Below are positions 35,040 to 47,000 of a stretch of 64,000 nt of DNA, piece by piece. The notes beneath the pieces are model-generated. The model was not told the DNA's origin and did not search any database. It saw only the letters and a list, made by a program, of their open reading frames with translations. Each line of letters starts with the position of its first letter. The first letter of the stretch is position 1. Made by a program: the position numbers and the translations under genes. Source of the DNA: Bretschneidera sinensis (taxonomy: Eukaryota > Streptophyta > Magnoliopsida > Brassicales > Akaniaceae); assembly GCA_023935145.1 (NCBI GenBank), contig CM043704.1:96497873-96561872 (forward strand), read 5' to 3'.

Positions 35040-38000
35040 CACTGCAGTGAACCAAACACAAGCTTTCTTGGAGCCTGGCGTGCAGTGTTTTGTGAACTAG
35101 ACCCTGCAGAAGGCTGGCTATTCCATTGGCAACAGCAGGTTGCTTTTCGTTTGAACCAGATGAAGAAACTGGTGGGTGATAGTACTTTAACAGTTCCCAT
35201 CCAAGCGACGCCTAGATCCAGTAAAAGGGCTGAATTTTGGTTCAGTCTGAACTGGAACCTCTTCGGCTGCAAGAACAAAAAGATGCATGTTTCCCATATT
35301 AGGAATAAAAATGAATTCCAAATGGATCATGAATATGAGTATTTACAAAGGAATAACTACTATAAATGTATTTGACCACATTTATTAAAATTGACTGAAC
35401 CTCCACCAAACACCCCCCCCCCCCCCCCCCCCTTGTTTTCTCACATGAAATAAAAGGGGAAAAAGTGTATACTTCTCACAAGATATATACAGCTTCCATA
35501 TAGCATAACTAACTAAAGGACAAACTCGGACTACAAGGGTCCTATATAGTAGAAGTAAATCATCGCTCTACATGTTTCATGTGTACAATATAATGCACAA
35601 AATCCTCCTCAGGCTACAAGGTTCGGATAAAAAATACGTGTGCAACAATTAGTGTCTACAAAGAAAAAAGACAAACAAGAAAAGTAAATCTAGAGAACTA
35701 CTATAATCCTAATTCGGTAATTCCTAAACAATGGTATAATAAGAAATAAAAAGGAAGACACTCCACAGAAACAAAAAATAACTTAATAGATTTTTTTTCT
35801 TGGATAAATTGTGAATTTTATTGATCCTGAAATGAAAGAACACTAAGCAGAAAAATAGAAAAAGTAACTGATAACAGAAACTGAAATAATAGGAGATGAT
35901 AAGGCGGAGTACATGGATATACACACCTTGAGCTGATGCCTTGCTAGAAGCAACAGGTGCAGAAGGCTTTTCAGGTTCCTTGTAATCCAGGGGAGGAGCA
36001 AAATCTACCTCAATCTGTCTCAATGATAGTAATTGCATTAGAAGGCTTTGTCTCTATAATATTTATTTAGTATTTCTTATAGTTATAAGCCACCATTATG
36101 CTGTCCCCAGTCGTTAAGCACGAATAATTCCTTAGTGTTGTCTCCAAGCTGCATGAACAATAAAAAGAAATCATAAGCTAGCTGTCTGTCTTACAAATGC
36201 AATAACTGACATGGGTATAATATGATATGTAGAACAATTTATTTCTATCATATAAAACAAGAAAGAAGAAAACCGCAAAATAATGAAGGAAAAGCCAATT
36301 GCACGTATAGAAAGATGTGAATTCTGTTATTTAGCACTGTACCAGTGCAAACAAGCACGGCAGTATCTGGGCAAACAAGGATCTGGTGAGGACATGGCTT
36401 CTGGCGTAAATTGCACAAATTTCTCAATTGGAACCACCACACACAGGGAGCTTATATAGAAACTCATACGGACTCTTTCATCATAAAAGGTATGTAGGGG
36501 AAGATACTGATGGGCCTCCCCCTAGATGGCATTAACCAAAATAACATGACACTAGAAAGAGAAGAAACACTATTATATTATACATCATGAGCACTAAATG
36601 AGAGGAAAATGATATGGAGTTCAATCCAGAAAAACCTTTCCCACCAAAGCATCAAACACCAGTCAATCACAACATGTGCGCATGCCTCTAATATATGAAA
36701 CTGAACATTTGAATCATGAACTCACACAGTGTTTGGGTTAGAGATGTCCAACCTTTGTGTGAGGTTGCAGTTTAACGTAAGTTCCCTTCGGAAGAGTCGT
36801 TTTTCTCACTCTCACAATGTCTCCCTCTTGTAAGCGCAGGTTCTCCATCATCTATAAAGAAGCAATTCACATCAAAAGACAAAAGTTTAATCAATTAAAT
36901 GACTTGAACATTTCTTTGACAGTTAAGAACCTGTAACATTATCACACCAAAGAATATGCAGGAAACACAAGTCATTGCCTACCCAGTATGGCATATAGAT
37001 CATGCCTTCTTCTGCAATAAACTCCAGAACACCACAATAAGAGACCCTCTCGGCAGCAGCATTCCGAAGCTCATACAACATCGGATAATCAATATGTAGA
37101 GATGCTGCACGATTTTTTTAAACATAAGCATTCCATATCTGAATTTATCAGTCATGAGGAATCCACAATAAATTAACCACTAGTTAAATAGATGTCATGA
37201 TAAAGCACGGAGACAATCAAGGGCTGATGGTGGCATCATGACTGAAACATGAAAAATTATATAAATATTTAAAAATATATTCAAGAAGAGAACAACAAAA
37301 GACTACAACTATGAGTTTTGACATCTTATTTTTATCACCACTTTCAATTTGCGGCTGCAGGATAGTTATAAAAAATGGAATTAGAATCAGGAAAAAGGCA
37401 ACGATGAAAAAAATATAAAACTTCAATTTCAAATTTTGCAGGATTAGAGATCAAAATGCTTATGAACATCTGATCAAGCATGCGTTGCGTAAACAGTTAA
37501 GAGTAATATTAAAACCCGCACAAAATATTAGAATAATGGTACCCAACAAATCTCAACCATTTTCTTTGTCATTTGTGAAGCATATTAAACTGAACGTTAC
37601 AAGGACATTGGCATTCCAACCTATTCAATAAAAGATGCTGGGTAATATCGGTAGCTCTGCTCAAATGATGTCCCATGATACCCATATCCATAAAAAAAAA
37701 AACTGCAATATCACAGCCAAAAGATAAATTATAAGTAGTCACGACAACAATATGATGAAAATCATCATGAGGACAAGAAAAGTAATAATTAACTAATAAA
37801 AAGAACAACAAAAATAAATCTGTCTCCTTATGAGAATGAAAAAATGTGCAACTATATCGTGGATGACACATAAAAGATGCAAAAGAAATGATTCCAACAA
37901 TTCTCAACACTACAGGTTTTGTCATGTACCCAAAAAAGAAAGTCAATCAAAGGTTTAAGAGCAAAGTGACCATTAACGATAAAAGCTAAAACTGATTAGA

Positions 38001-38574
38001 TCATGGACAAGTCACACCAATACATTTTTTCTCTCTTTTATTTCTTCTCCTTAGGGTCTAAAGGCCTAGGCATTATAACCTATTTCAGTTTCATACATAA
38101 CTTGTTACTGTAAAAGGCATTTATTACCAAATAGTAACGATAAATTTCGTCATCAGCAGTACTACCATATGTTACATGGCAATGCAAATAACATGTTCAT
38201 TAGTTTAGCATGTGATTGAAAGAGCATGTCGCTGTATATGATCTGTATAACCCAATGTCAAAAACAGTCAACCAATCGTATGAACTCCTTTATCAAATGG
38301 ATGAGGAAATTCTTCCTCATGTGGAACCTCTAGAAAGTAGAAACATGTTTATGAAGCGTGTTAGATGATGATGAGAATAAGAAGACACTTAACAAATGGT
38401 CACCTAGAAGCAAACTATGAACAACATCTTCTCGAATTGTAAACGCTCATAGCTTCCTGTTCCCCTAAGACACTGATTAAACAAATGATCGAACAACAAA
38501 AAACTACAATGTAAGAACATACAATTTTCAGCTGTGTATAAATAGTCAAAGCTGATGATCAACCTTCAAGCTCC
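35040..38574 (-). pseudogene. UFD1: UFD1 copy d, 3'-deleted pseudogene
   Basis: Exons: 38523-38574 (start codon ATT), 37621-37702 (4 nt too long), 37330-37354 (donor AT), about 37,209-37,241 (donor removed by an 18-nt deletion), 36983-37104, 36726-36851 (5-nt deletion), 35927-36148 (2-nt deletion, TGA) and the 5' part of the next exon up to 35,266. The terminal exon and the rest of the penultimate exon are gone. It shares most lesions with copy c, so both descend from one inactive copy. Confidence 0.93.
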
Positions 38575-40154
38575 CTGTAGGAAGAAGAAAATCACATGGT
38601 TTAAATTATAGCATAGAACTCAAGTAGTCAAGTCATCCAAAGTAAGAGTACTAATATCATCTCATCCAAAGGCGAAACCAGGAATTTCCTCTAGCTAGGA
38701 CCGAAATAATACTTATATTTTCATTCAAAATTGCAAGTCATTTTAGAACTTGTTAAATATAAAATACACAATATAAGCCTTCATCACCCATGGAGGGGGT
38801 TACAACAAGTTAATCAATGATGTTTATGCCTTCATCACCCACGGAGATGGGTGCAAAATGAATTATGGAGTCCCTATACTACTCTCTAAATTCTCCAGTC
38901 TACTTCTTGAAAAATGAATCTATAGTTTTTGACATAATGATTTAGCCTATATATTACAAACCAAAGAAGAAAAAAAATTAAAAGTTGCCTACCATTGACA
39001 CTTAGCCAATTTATCAAGACAGAAAAACAAATTCACATATGAACAAATTTTATGCGTGCCATTCAATTTCTAATGTTGTTGATACTAATCCTTTCTTACT
39101 AGACCTGAACACCAAATCCTTGAAATGGGTCGTCTCAGTTCTCAACGGAAGGAAAATTTAATCTCAATATTTGGTCAATTACTTTGTTCATTAAATCAGT
39201 TTAGTATATAATATTGTTGCTTTATGCTTGCGAAGATATATATGAAGTCCTGTTCATTTTCACTTAGCTGATGAATTAAAACAACAAACAGAGATGGCTT
39301 TGGTGTCCCTTTCTTTGTAGCAGTGAGTAGTAAAGAAATACAACCAGGATCAAGCTAGCAGCAACAATCCAGCAAGGCAAGCATGGTTATCTTTTTCTCA
39401 TTGAGATCATGACCAAATACTGAATAAAGTAATTATAATTGAGTCTATCAATCAAATCTTAATAATTTTTTAACAGCAATAGCAGATTTTATTAGTAATA
39501 TGAGTCCGCCAAAGGCCAAATTACAATGCTTTTTTTATAAGTAAGGCCAAATAACAATGCTCAATCAATCTTAATATTTAAGACTGACTGCGGGCCTAAA
39601 AGATCTATGAACTAATAAAAGAATGCCTAAAGTAGTTGAAAAAATTCCTAGTCCATTACAGAAAATAATGGTGCTTGCTTTGTTTACAATTTGCAATTGA
39701 CTAGGGTTTCAACTTTCAATTCCACATACCATTCCATCAGAATGGAGGTTCCACACACCATAAAAGCCAGGTATCCCTCAAGATATCATAGAGGAAATAG
39801 AGAAAATAGCATAACTTCAATTTCCAATCAGGAAAATCAAAAAACTTTTTAACCTCAAAACTCAAAAGAGTGTTTCGGTAACCTGGAAGGGAGTATCGAA
39901 TCTGGCTGGTGCCTGGTGGGTAGTTTAACCCGAAAATTGAAACCCAGCCGTGGAGAGAGTCAGAGATCTGCTGGAATGCTGGAAGGAAGAGAGAAAAAAA
40001 GAATCCGTCCACTAAGTATATCAAGTGAGTCCTACCGTATTACCCTAATATACAAAATACTACAAAGTATAGTGATTAGTTATAAAAATAAAAATAAAGC
40101 CTAAAGCTTCTCAAATTTAAAAAACATCAGATCAGCTTGCAACCAAAGAGAAAG
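38575..40154 (-). other. UFD1-d intron 1, truncated
   Basis: As in unit c: intron-1 sequence with the TTCATCACCC repeats (near 38,780 and 38,830) and the conserved block (39,737-40,024), ending at the tandem junction. No promoter-like exon 1. Confidence 0.7.
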
Positions 40155-40162
40155 AATTAATG
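40155..40162. other. Tandem-duplication junction 3
   Basis: Third occurrence of the same UFD1-intron-1/CLE-flank join. Confidence 0.8.
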
Positions 40163-40599
40163 ATATTTTAACTCACTATATTTTAAAAAATTCATCATTA
40201 ATATATATAAAAGGAAAAAAAAATCATCATTTTCAACCTTGGATATGGTCAGCCAAAAATATTGTACATATGATAATCACAAACAAGAACCAAAAATAAA
40301 AGTTTGAAATCCCAGTTAGAGCACCAAGGTGGCATTAAAAATGATGAGATTCAATCAGACACGTCAAGTTTAATTGAAAGCACTAATTGTATATAACTAG
40401 AAAAATCATTAGTCCCATGAACAAGAAAGCGCTATGAGAAAATCACAAATGAAGCTTTTATTTTAATTAGAATTGAAGGTACATACAAGCATTTTACTTC
40501 AGAAGATTATGATAATATAAGATTATATATGTTCCCTTATTTTCTGAAATACCACTTATCTCTTTCGACCTGCATTAATAACGTGGAATTCATTAACTC

Positions 40600-41719
40600 T
40601 TAATTTAGAGGAATGGTATTGTGAACAGGGTTTGGCCTAAAAGGGACAAGTCTTTTGATCACTTCTGCGAACGTGTTGATAATCTTTGATATTGTTGATC
40701 ATCAGATAGAGGATTAGGATTATGAATAGGATTTGGCCCGTTAGGAACTTCTCTTTTGATCACTTCTGCCAAACGTGTTGATAGTCTCTGATATTGTTGA
40801 TCATCATACGGAGGATTAGGATTATGAATAGAATTTGGCCCGCTAAGAACTTCTCTTTTGATCACTTCTGCCAAACGTGTTGATAGTCTGTGATATTGTT
40901 GATGATCATCATATGGAGGATTAGGATAAAGAATAGGATTTGGTTCGTCAGGAATCTCTCTTTTGATCACTTTTGTAGAACATGTTGATATTATATGATA
41001 TTGTTGATCATCAGATGGAGGATTAGGATTTGGTCCGCTAGGAACCTCTATTTTGATCACTTCTGCCAAACATGTTGATAGTCTCTGATATTGTTGATTA
41101 TCAAATGGAGGATTAGGATTATGAATAGGATTTGGTCCGCTAGGAACCTCTCTTTTGATCACTTCTGTCGAACGTGTTGATAGTCTCTGATATTGTTGAT
41201 CATCAGATGGAGGATTAGGATTATGAATAGGATTTGGTCCGTTAGGAACCTCTCTTTTGATCACTTCTTAGAACGTGTTGATAATCTATGATTTTGTTGA
41301 TCATCGAATGGAGGATTAGGATTATGAATAGGATCTGGTCCGCTAGGAACCTCTCTTTTGATCACTTCTGTCGAACATGTTGATAGTCTTTGATGTTGTT
41401 GATTATCAAATGGAGGATCAAGATGATGAATAGGATTTGGTCTCCCAGGAACCTCTTTTTTTATCACTTCTATCGAATGTGTTGATAGTCTCTAATATTG
41501 TTGATCATCAGACGGAGGACTAGGATTATGAATAGGATTTGGACCGTTAGGATCCTCTCTTTTGATCATTTCGATATTATGCGAAAATAAGGTTTCAAAA
41601 TGTTGAATGTTGGACAAAATAGAACGATGGAAATGGTTTAGTTTTTCTGCAGTACCAGAACATAGGACAAGCATTGAAAAAATGATCAAAAGTAGAGTTG
41701 ACATTTTTGTGGTAGCCAT
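40600..41719 (-). pseudogene. Multi-CLE precursor CLE-4, nonsense plus frameshifts
   Basis: Signal peptide as in the other copies. The first motif is REDPNGPNPIHN (Asp replaces the near-invariant Val). The same CAG-to-TAG change as in CLE-3 (41,492-41,494) leaves 75 codons. Further single-base losses lie near 41,270 (TTCTTAGAAC) and 40,668 (CTGCGAAC). About ten type A motifs are recognisable; one is cut by a deletion (PSGPNPNPPSDD near 41,030) and one spacer has an extra DH codon pair or similar (near 40,905). It has more private changes than CLE-2 and -3. Confidence 0.85.
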
Positions 41720-42225
41720 ATGGTAAAAAACTATGACATGAGGAAGATTGAATGAAACTTGTCCTATTTATTGGAGAAACTCTTTTATCTAAATAAAGAA
41801 GATGGATTTAATGTAAAAACTGCATTGAGCAATAGTTGATTATCTTATCTATTGTAATCTAAATATTAAAGAAACTATTAACCAGGATACTCTAAAATAG
41901 TTGTTTTGTATTTGTATTGAAAACAGATGGTATCTAAAATGATAACAAGTGATATCCATTCAATTTTAGGCACTATAATAAATTTTTAATTGCACAAGAT
42001 TTTTTATATCGAATATAAAGATTACAGTGGATTCCAGCCAATTTTAGGCACTATAATAAATTTTTAATTGCACAAGAAAATTTTTTATATCAAATGTAAA
42101 GATTACAGTGGATTCCATCCAATTTTAGGCACTATAATAAATTTTTAATTCAACAGGAAATTTTAATGCTAAAAAACAGAAGTCAAAAGTAGTTTTAAAA
42201 AAGCTGATTTAAGTGAAAAATCAAA

Positions 42226-42262
42226 TATAGATTTGGTCCATTAGGAACAAATCTTTTCACTT
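42226..42262 (-). pseudogene. Orphan CLE-like motif upstream of CLE-4
   Basis: The relic motif block again, about 510 bp upstream of the CLE-4 ATG, with three copies of the AATTTTAGGCACTATAATAAA repeat (about 41,960, 42,040 and 42,120) in between. Confidence 0.5.
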
Positions 42263-44011
42263 TTTTTAAATCAAATAAAAATAATTTTTTTTTATTTTCA
42301 AATGAATTGAATTAAAAATAAATTACTCTATAATTAAGATACTTCTCTTTCTATGATTCTTAATACGTATCACCTTTAATGTTATGATTTATATTGATTA
42401 ATTTGATTACTTGTTTGTATTTATATGTTTCATTCAACATGATTACTTTCAATATTTCAATTTATCTAATTAATTTCCTTTTAAAGGTTTTTTCAACACG
42501 ATTTCAAATATATAATGTAGTTAAAAATTCAACACCGCGCTATCTTGATGTTTAGTGAAATTACATGTGAATCTATGTTCTTCATCCAACCTACACTGCA
42601 CTATCACGAGGTTTAATGAAATAACATGTTAGTTCATCTGCTTTATCCGATAAACACTACACTACTTTGAGATTGAGTGAAATTAAGTGTTAATTCATCT
42701 ACTTATTTGATCGACGTTGTAGTTTAATTTTTTATACAATAATATGTTGGCATGTGCTAAGTCTGACCTTGGCATATATATTGTTAAAGTCTTTTGGTGG
42801 ATAAAGATAGTTTAGGTATTAAAAAAATACTTAATTAAAAAAGCCAACTTAATGGTCAAAAGAATTGGAATGTTAACAGTAGGGCAATAGCTACAATGTT
42901 GGTTGGATAAAGAAGATGGAGTAGAATTTAATTTCACTAAACCTAGCATAGAATAGTGCAATGCTTATTTGACATATTAGATGGACTAACATGTAATTTC
43001 ATTAACTTTATGATAATACAGTGTTTATCGGATAAAGTAGATGAACTAACACATAATTTCACTAAATGCAATATATTTAGCTTTATTTTATATTAAAAAA
43101 ATTTATAATTCACCAGTAAAAAAAAGTGGATCGAATATAAACATAAAAATAGACCTCTTAAAAAATGGATATCTTTTATCAATACGCGTTAACTTGTGAC
43201 CGATTGTACGCACCCAATTTTATTTGGCTGTTACCCACCTCTACGTACATGTGCCTCGTTTTTCCAATTTCTTCAATTTAAATGAGATGATATAAAGCAA
43301 CATCTCCAAACTCAACAATTTAATTCTATTTTATTTTAGAGTTTGAGAGATAGTAAAATAAATGAGTAAAGGAGAGACTTTGAAAAGATAATCTCCTCTT
43401 CCCTCGATCCAACATACCTGTAACTTGTAAGAGCCTTTTTACAACCATTTTTCAAGCTGAATTATTTCAGCTAGCAACAAGCATGCTTTATGTGCCTGAT
43501 TTAAGCCTCATTTGTTTAATTTTAGTCAAGCATCCTCCTTTCATGAAAACATCTTAAAATTCTTCATTTAAAAGTAATTTTATACTCTTAACCTTAATGT
43601 TCTCTCTTTCCAAACATCACCAAATGCATAGAAAAGATTCTTCGGGTTGCAACTACAAGTTAAATTTTTGGCAGACATGTAAATGTCTACCACCGGAGCA
43701 GAGATAATATATAAATATGGGATAAAAATGCATAAACTCTAGAGTACAAGTTGAGTGAACATGACCTAAGAGTCCATCTAAACATTTGTTCTCTTCCCTT
43801 TCTTCTCCTCTGAATAAAGATTTGGATGCTTCAGTCAAATAAGTTGCTTTAACCTTTTTTCTCTTCGTGACTACATGAGAACCTACAGGTCTTTTGATGA
43901 TACAACATCCCAGATCAAATATATAATCCTGTAGTTTCCTTTGATCCACAGAGGACAAGCAAAGCGGAAAAGTCTAGTTACATGCATTGATTGCTAGCAT
44001 ATAATCTTCAA
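42263..44011. other. Intergenic between CLE-4 and UFD1-e
   Basis: AT-rich, with a few short direct repeats (e.g. AGTGAAAT boxes near 42,550, 42,680 and 43,060; CTACTTTATCCGATAAACACT-like). No gene was recognised. The stretch at about 42,985-43,140 has no counterpart in the other units. Confidence 0.6.
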
Positions 44012-47000
44012 TCAACCCTTCAATGAGTACTTCTTCCCTGAAAAAGGCTGGAACTTCGGTTCCTCTTTCTTTTCGGGCTGCTGCTCTTGTTTTGTCACTT
44101 TTCCAGCCTCCTGAGCATTTGAAGAAATAACCAATTTGTTAGCAGCTCATGGTCAGCAACTTCTTTTCCAATTATAGGATTGATTATTGTAGGCAATTTT
44201 GATAATGAAGCATGGTAAAACAAAGATTACCATTTTCTCTTCCTTCCGAGGACGGCTTACACTTGAACCAAACACAAGCTTTCCTGGAGCCTGGCGGGCA
44301 GTGTTTTGTGAACTGGACCCTGCAGAAGGCTGGCTATTCCCATTGGCAACAGCAGGTTGCTTTTCTTTGGACCCAGATGAAGAAACTGGTGGAGTCTGGT
44401 ACTTTAACGGTTTCCCATCCAAGCGTCGCCCAGATCCAGTAAAAGGGCTGAATTTTGGTTCAGTCTGAACGTGAACCTCTTCGGCTGCAAGAACAAAAAG
44501 ATGCATGTTGTCTATATTAGGAATAAAAATGAATTCCAAATTAATCATCAATATGAGTAGCATTTACAAAGGAATAACTACTATAGATGTGTTTGACCAC
44601 ATTTATTAAAATTGACTGAAGCTCCCCTCCCCCCCCCCCCCCCCTTTTTTCTCACATGAAATAAAAGAGGAAAAAGTGTATACTTCTCACAAGATAGATA
44701 CAGCATCCATGTAGCGGAACTAACTAAAGGACAAACTCGGACTACATGTTTCATGTGTACATTATAATGCACAAAATCCTCCTCAGGCTACAAGGTTCAG
44801 ATAAAAAATACAACGAGCGCAACAATTAGTGTCTGCAAAGAAAAAAAACAAACAAGAAACGAAAATCAAGAGAACTACTACAATCCTAATTCGGTAATTC
44901 CTAAACAATGGTATACTAAGAAATAAAAAGGAGGACATTCCACAGAAACAGAAAATAACTCAATAGATTTTTTTTCTTGGATAATTGTGAATTTTATTTA
45001 TCCTGAAATGAAGGAACACTAAGCAGAAAAATAGAAAAAGTAACTGATAACAGAAACTGAAATAATAGGAGACGATAAGGCGGAGTACATGGATATACAC
45101 ACCTTGAGCTGATGCCTTGCTAGAAGCAACAGGTGCAAAAGGCTTTTCAGGTTCCTTGTAATCCAGGGGAGGAGCAAAATCTACCTCACAGTCTGTCTCA
45201 ATGATAGTAATTGCATTAGAAGGCTTTGTCTCTATAATATCTATGTAATATTTCTTATTGTTATAAGCCACCATTATGCTGTCCCCAGTCGTTAAGCACG
45301 AATAATTCCTTAGCGTTGTCTCCAAGCTGCATGAAAAATAAAGAGAAATCATAAGCTAGCTGTCTATCTTAAAAATGCAATAACTGACATGGGTATAATA
45401 TGATATGTACAACAATTTATTTCTATCATATAAAACAAGAAAGACGAAAACCGCAAAATAATGAAGGAAAAGCCAATTGCACGTATAGAAAGATGTGAAT
45501 TCTGTTATTTTGCACTGTACTAGTGCAAACAGCACAGCAGTATGTGGGCAAACAAGGTTCTGGTGGCGACATGGCTTCTGGCGTAAATTGCACAAATTTC
45601 TCAATTGGAACCACCACACACAGGGAGCTTATATAGAAACTCATATGGACTCTTCATCATAAAAGGTATGTAGGGGAAGATACTGATGGGCCTCCCCCTA
45701 GATGGCATTAACCAAAATAACATGACACTAGAAAGAGAAGAAACACTATTATATTATACATCATGAGCACTAAATGACAGGAAAAATGATAAGGAGTTCA
45801 ATCCAGAAAAATCCTTCCCGCCAAAGCATAAAACACCAGTCAATCACAACTAGTGCACATGCCTCTAATATATGAAACTGAACATTTGAATCATGAACTC
45901 ACATAGCTTTTGGGTTAGAGATATCCAAAAAGTCTTTTGTGTGAGGTTGCAGTTTAACATAAGTTCCCTTCGGAAGAGTCGTGTTTCTCACTCTTAGAAT
46001 GTCTCCCTCTTGTAATAGCAGGTTCTCCATCATCTATAAAGAGCAATTCACATCAAAAGACAAAAGTTTAATCAATTAAATGACTTGAACCTTTCTTTGA
46101 CAGTTAAAAACCTGTAACATTATCACACCAAAGAATATGCAGGAAACACAAGTCATTGCCTACCCAGTATGGCATATAGATCATGCCTTCTTCTGCAATA
46201 AACTCCAGAACCCCACAATGAGAGACCCTCTCGGCAGCAGCATTCCGAAGCTCAAACAACATCGGATAATCAATATGTAGAGATGCTGCATGATTTTTTT
46301 AAACATAAGCATTCCATATCTGAATTTATCAGTCATGAGGAATCCACAATAAATTAACCACTAGTTAAACAGATGTCATGATAAAGCACAGAGCTAAAAC
46401 AACTAACCGAGACGATCAAGGGCTGATGGTGGCATTATGACTGAAACATGAAAAATTATATAAATATTTTAAAATTCAAGAAGAGAACAACAAAAGACTA
46501 CAACTATGAGTTTTGACATCTTACTTTTATCACCACTTTCAATTTGCGGCTGCAGGATAGTTATAAAAAATGGAATTAGAATCAGGAAACGAGGGAAAAA
46601 AATAAAACTCCAATTTCAAATTTTGCAGGATCAGAGATCAGAATGCTTATGAACATCTGATCAAGCATGCCTTGCGTAAACAGTTAGAGACAGGAGCGAG
46701 TAATATTAAAACCCGTACAAACTATTAGAATAATGGTACCCAACAAATCTCAACCATTTTCTTTGTCATTTGTGAACCATATTAAACTGAACGTTACAAG
46801 GACAATGGCATTCCAACCTTTTCAATAAAAGATGCTGGGTAACATCGGTAGCTCTGCTCAAATGATGTCCCATGATACCCATATCCATCAAAAAACTGCA
46901 ATGTCACAGCGAAAAGATAAATATAAGTAGTCACGACAACAATATGATGAAAATCATCATGAGGACAAGAAAAATAATAATTAACTAATAAAAACAACAA

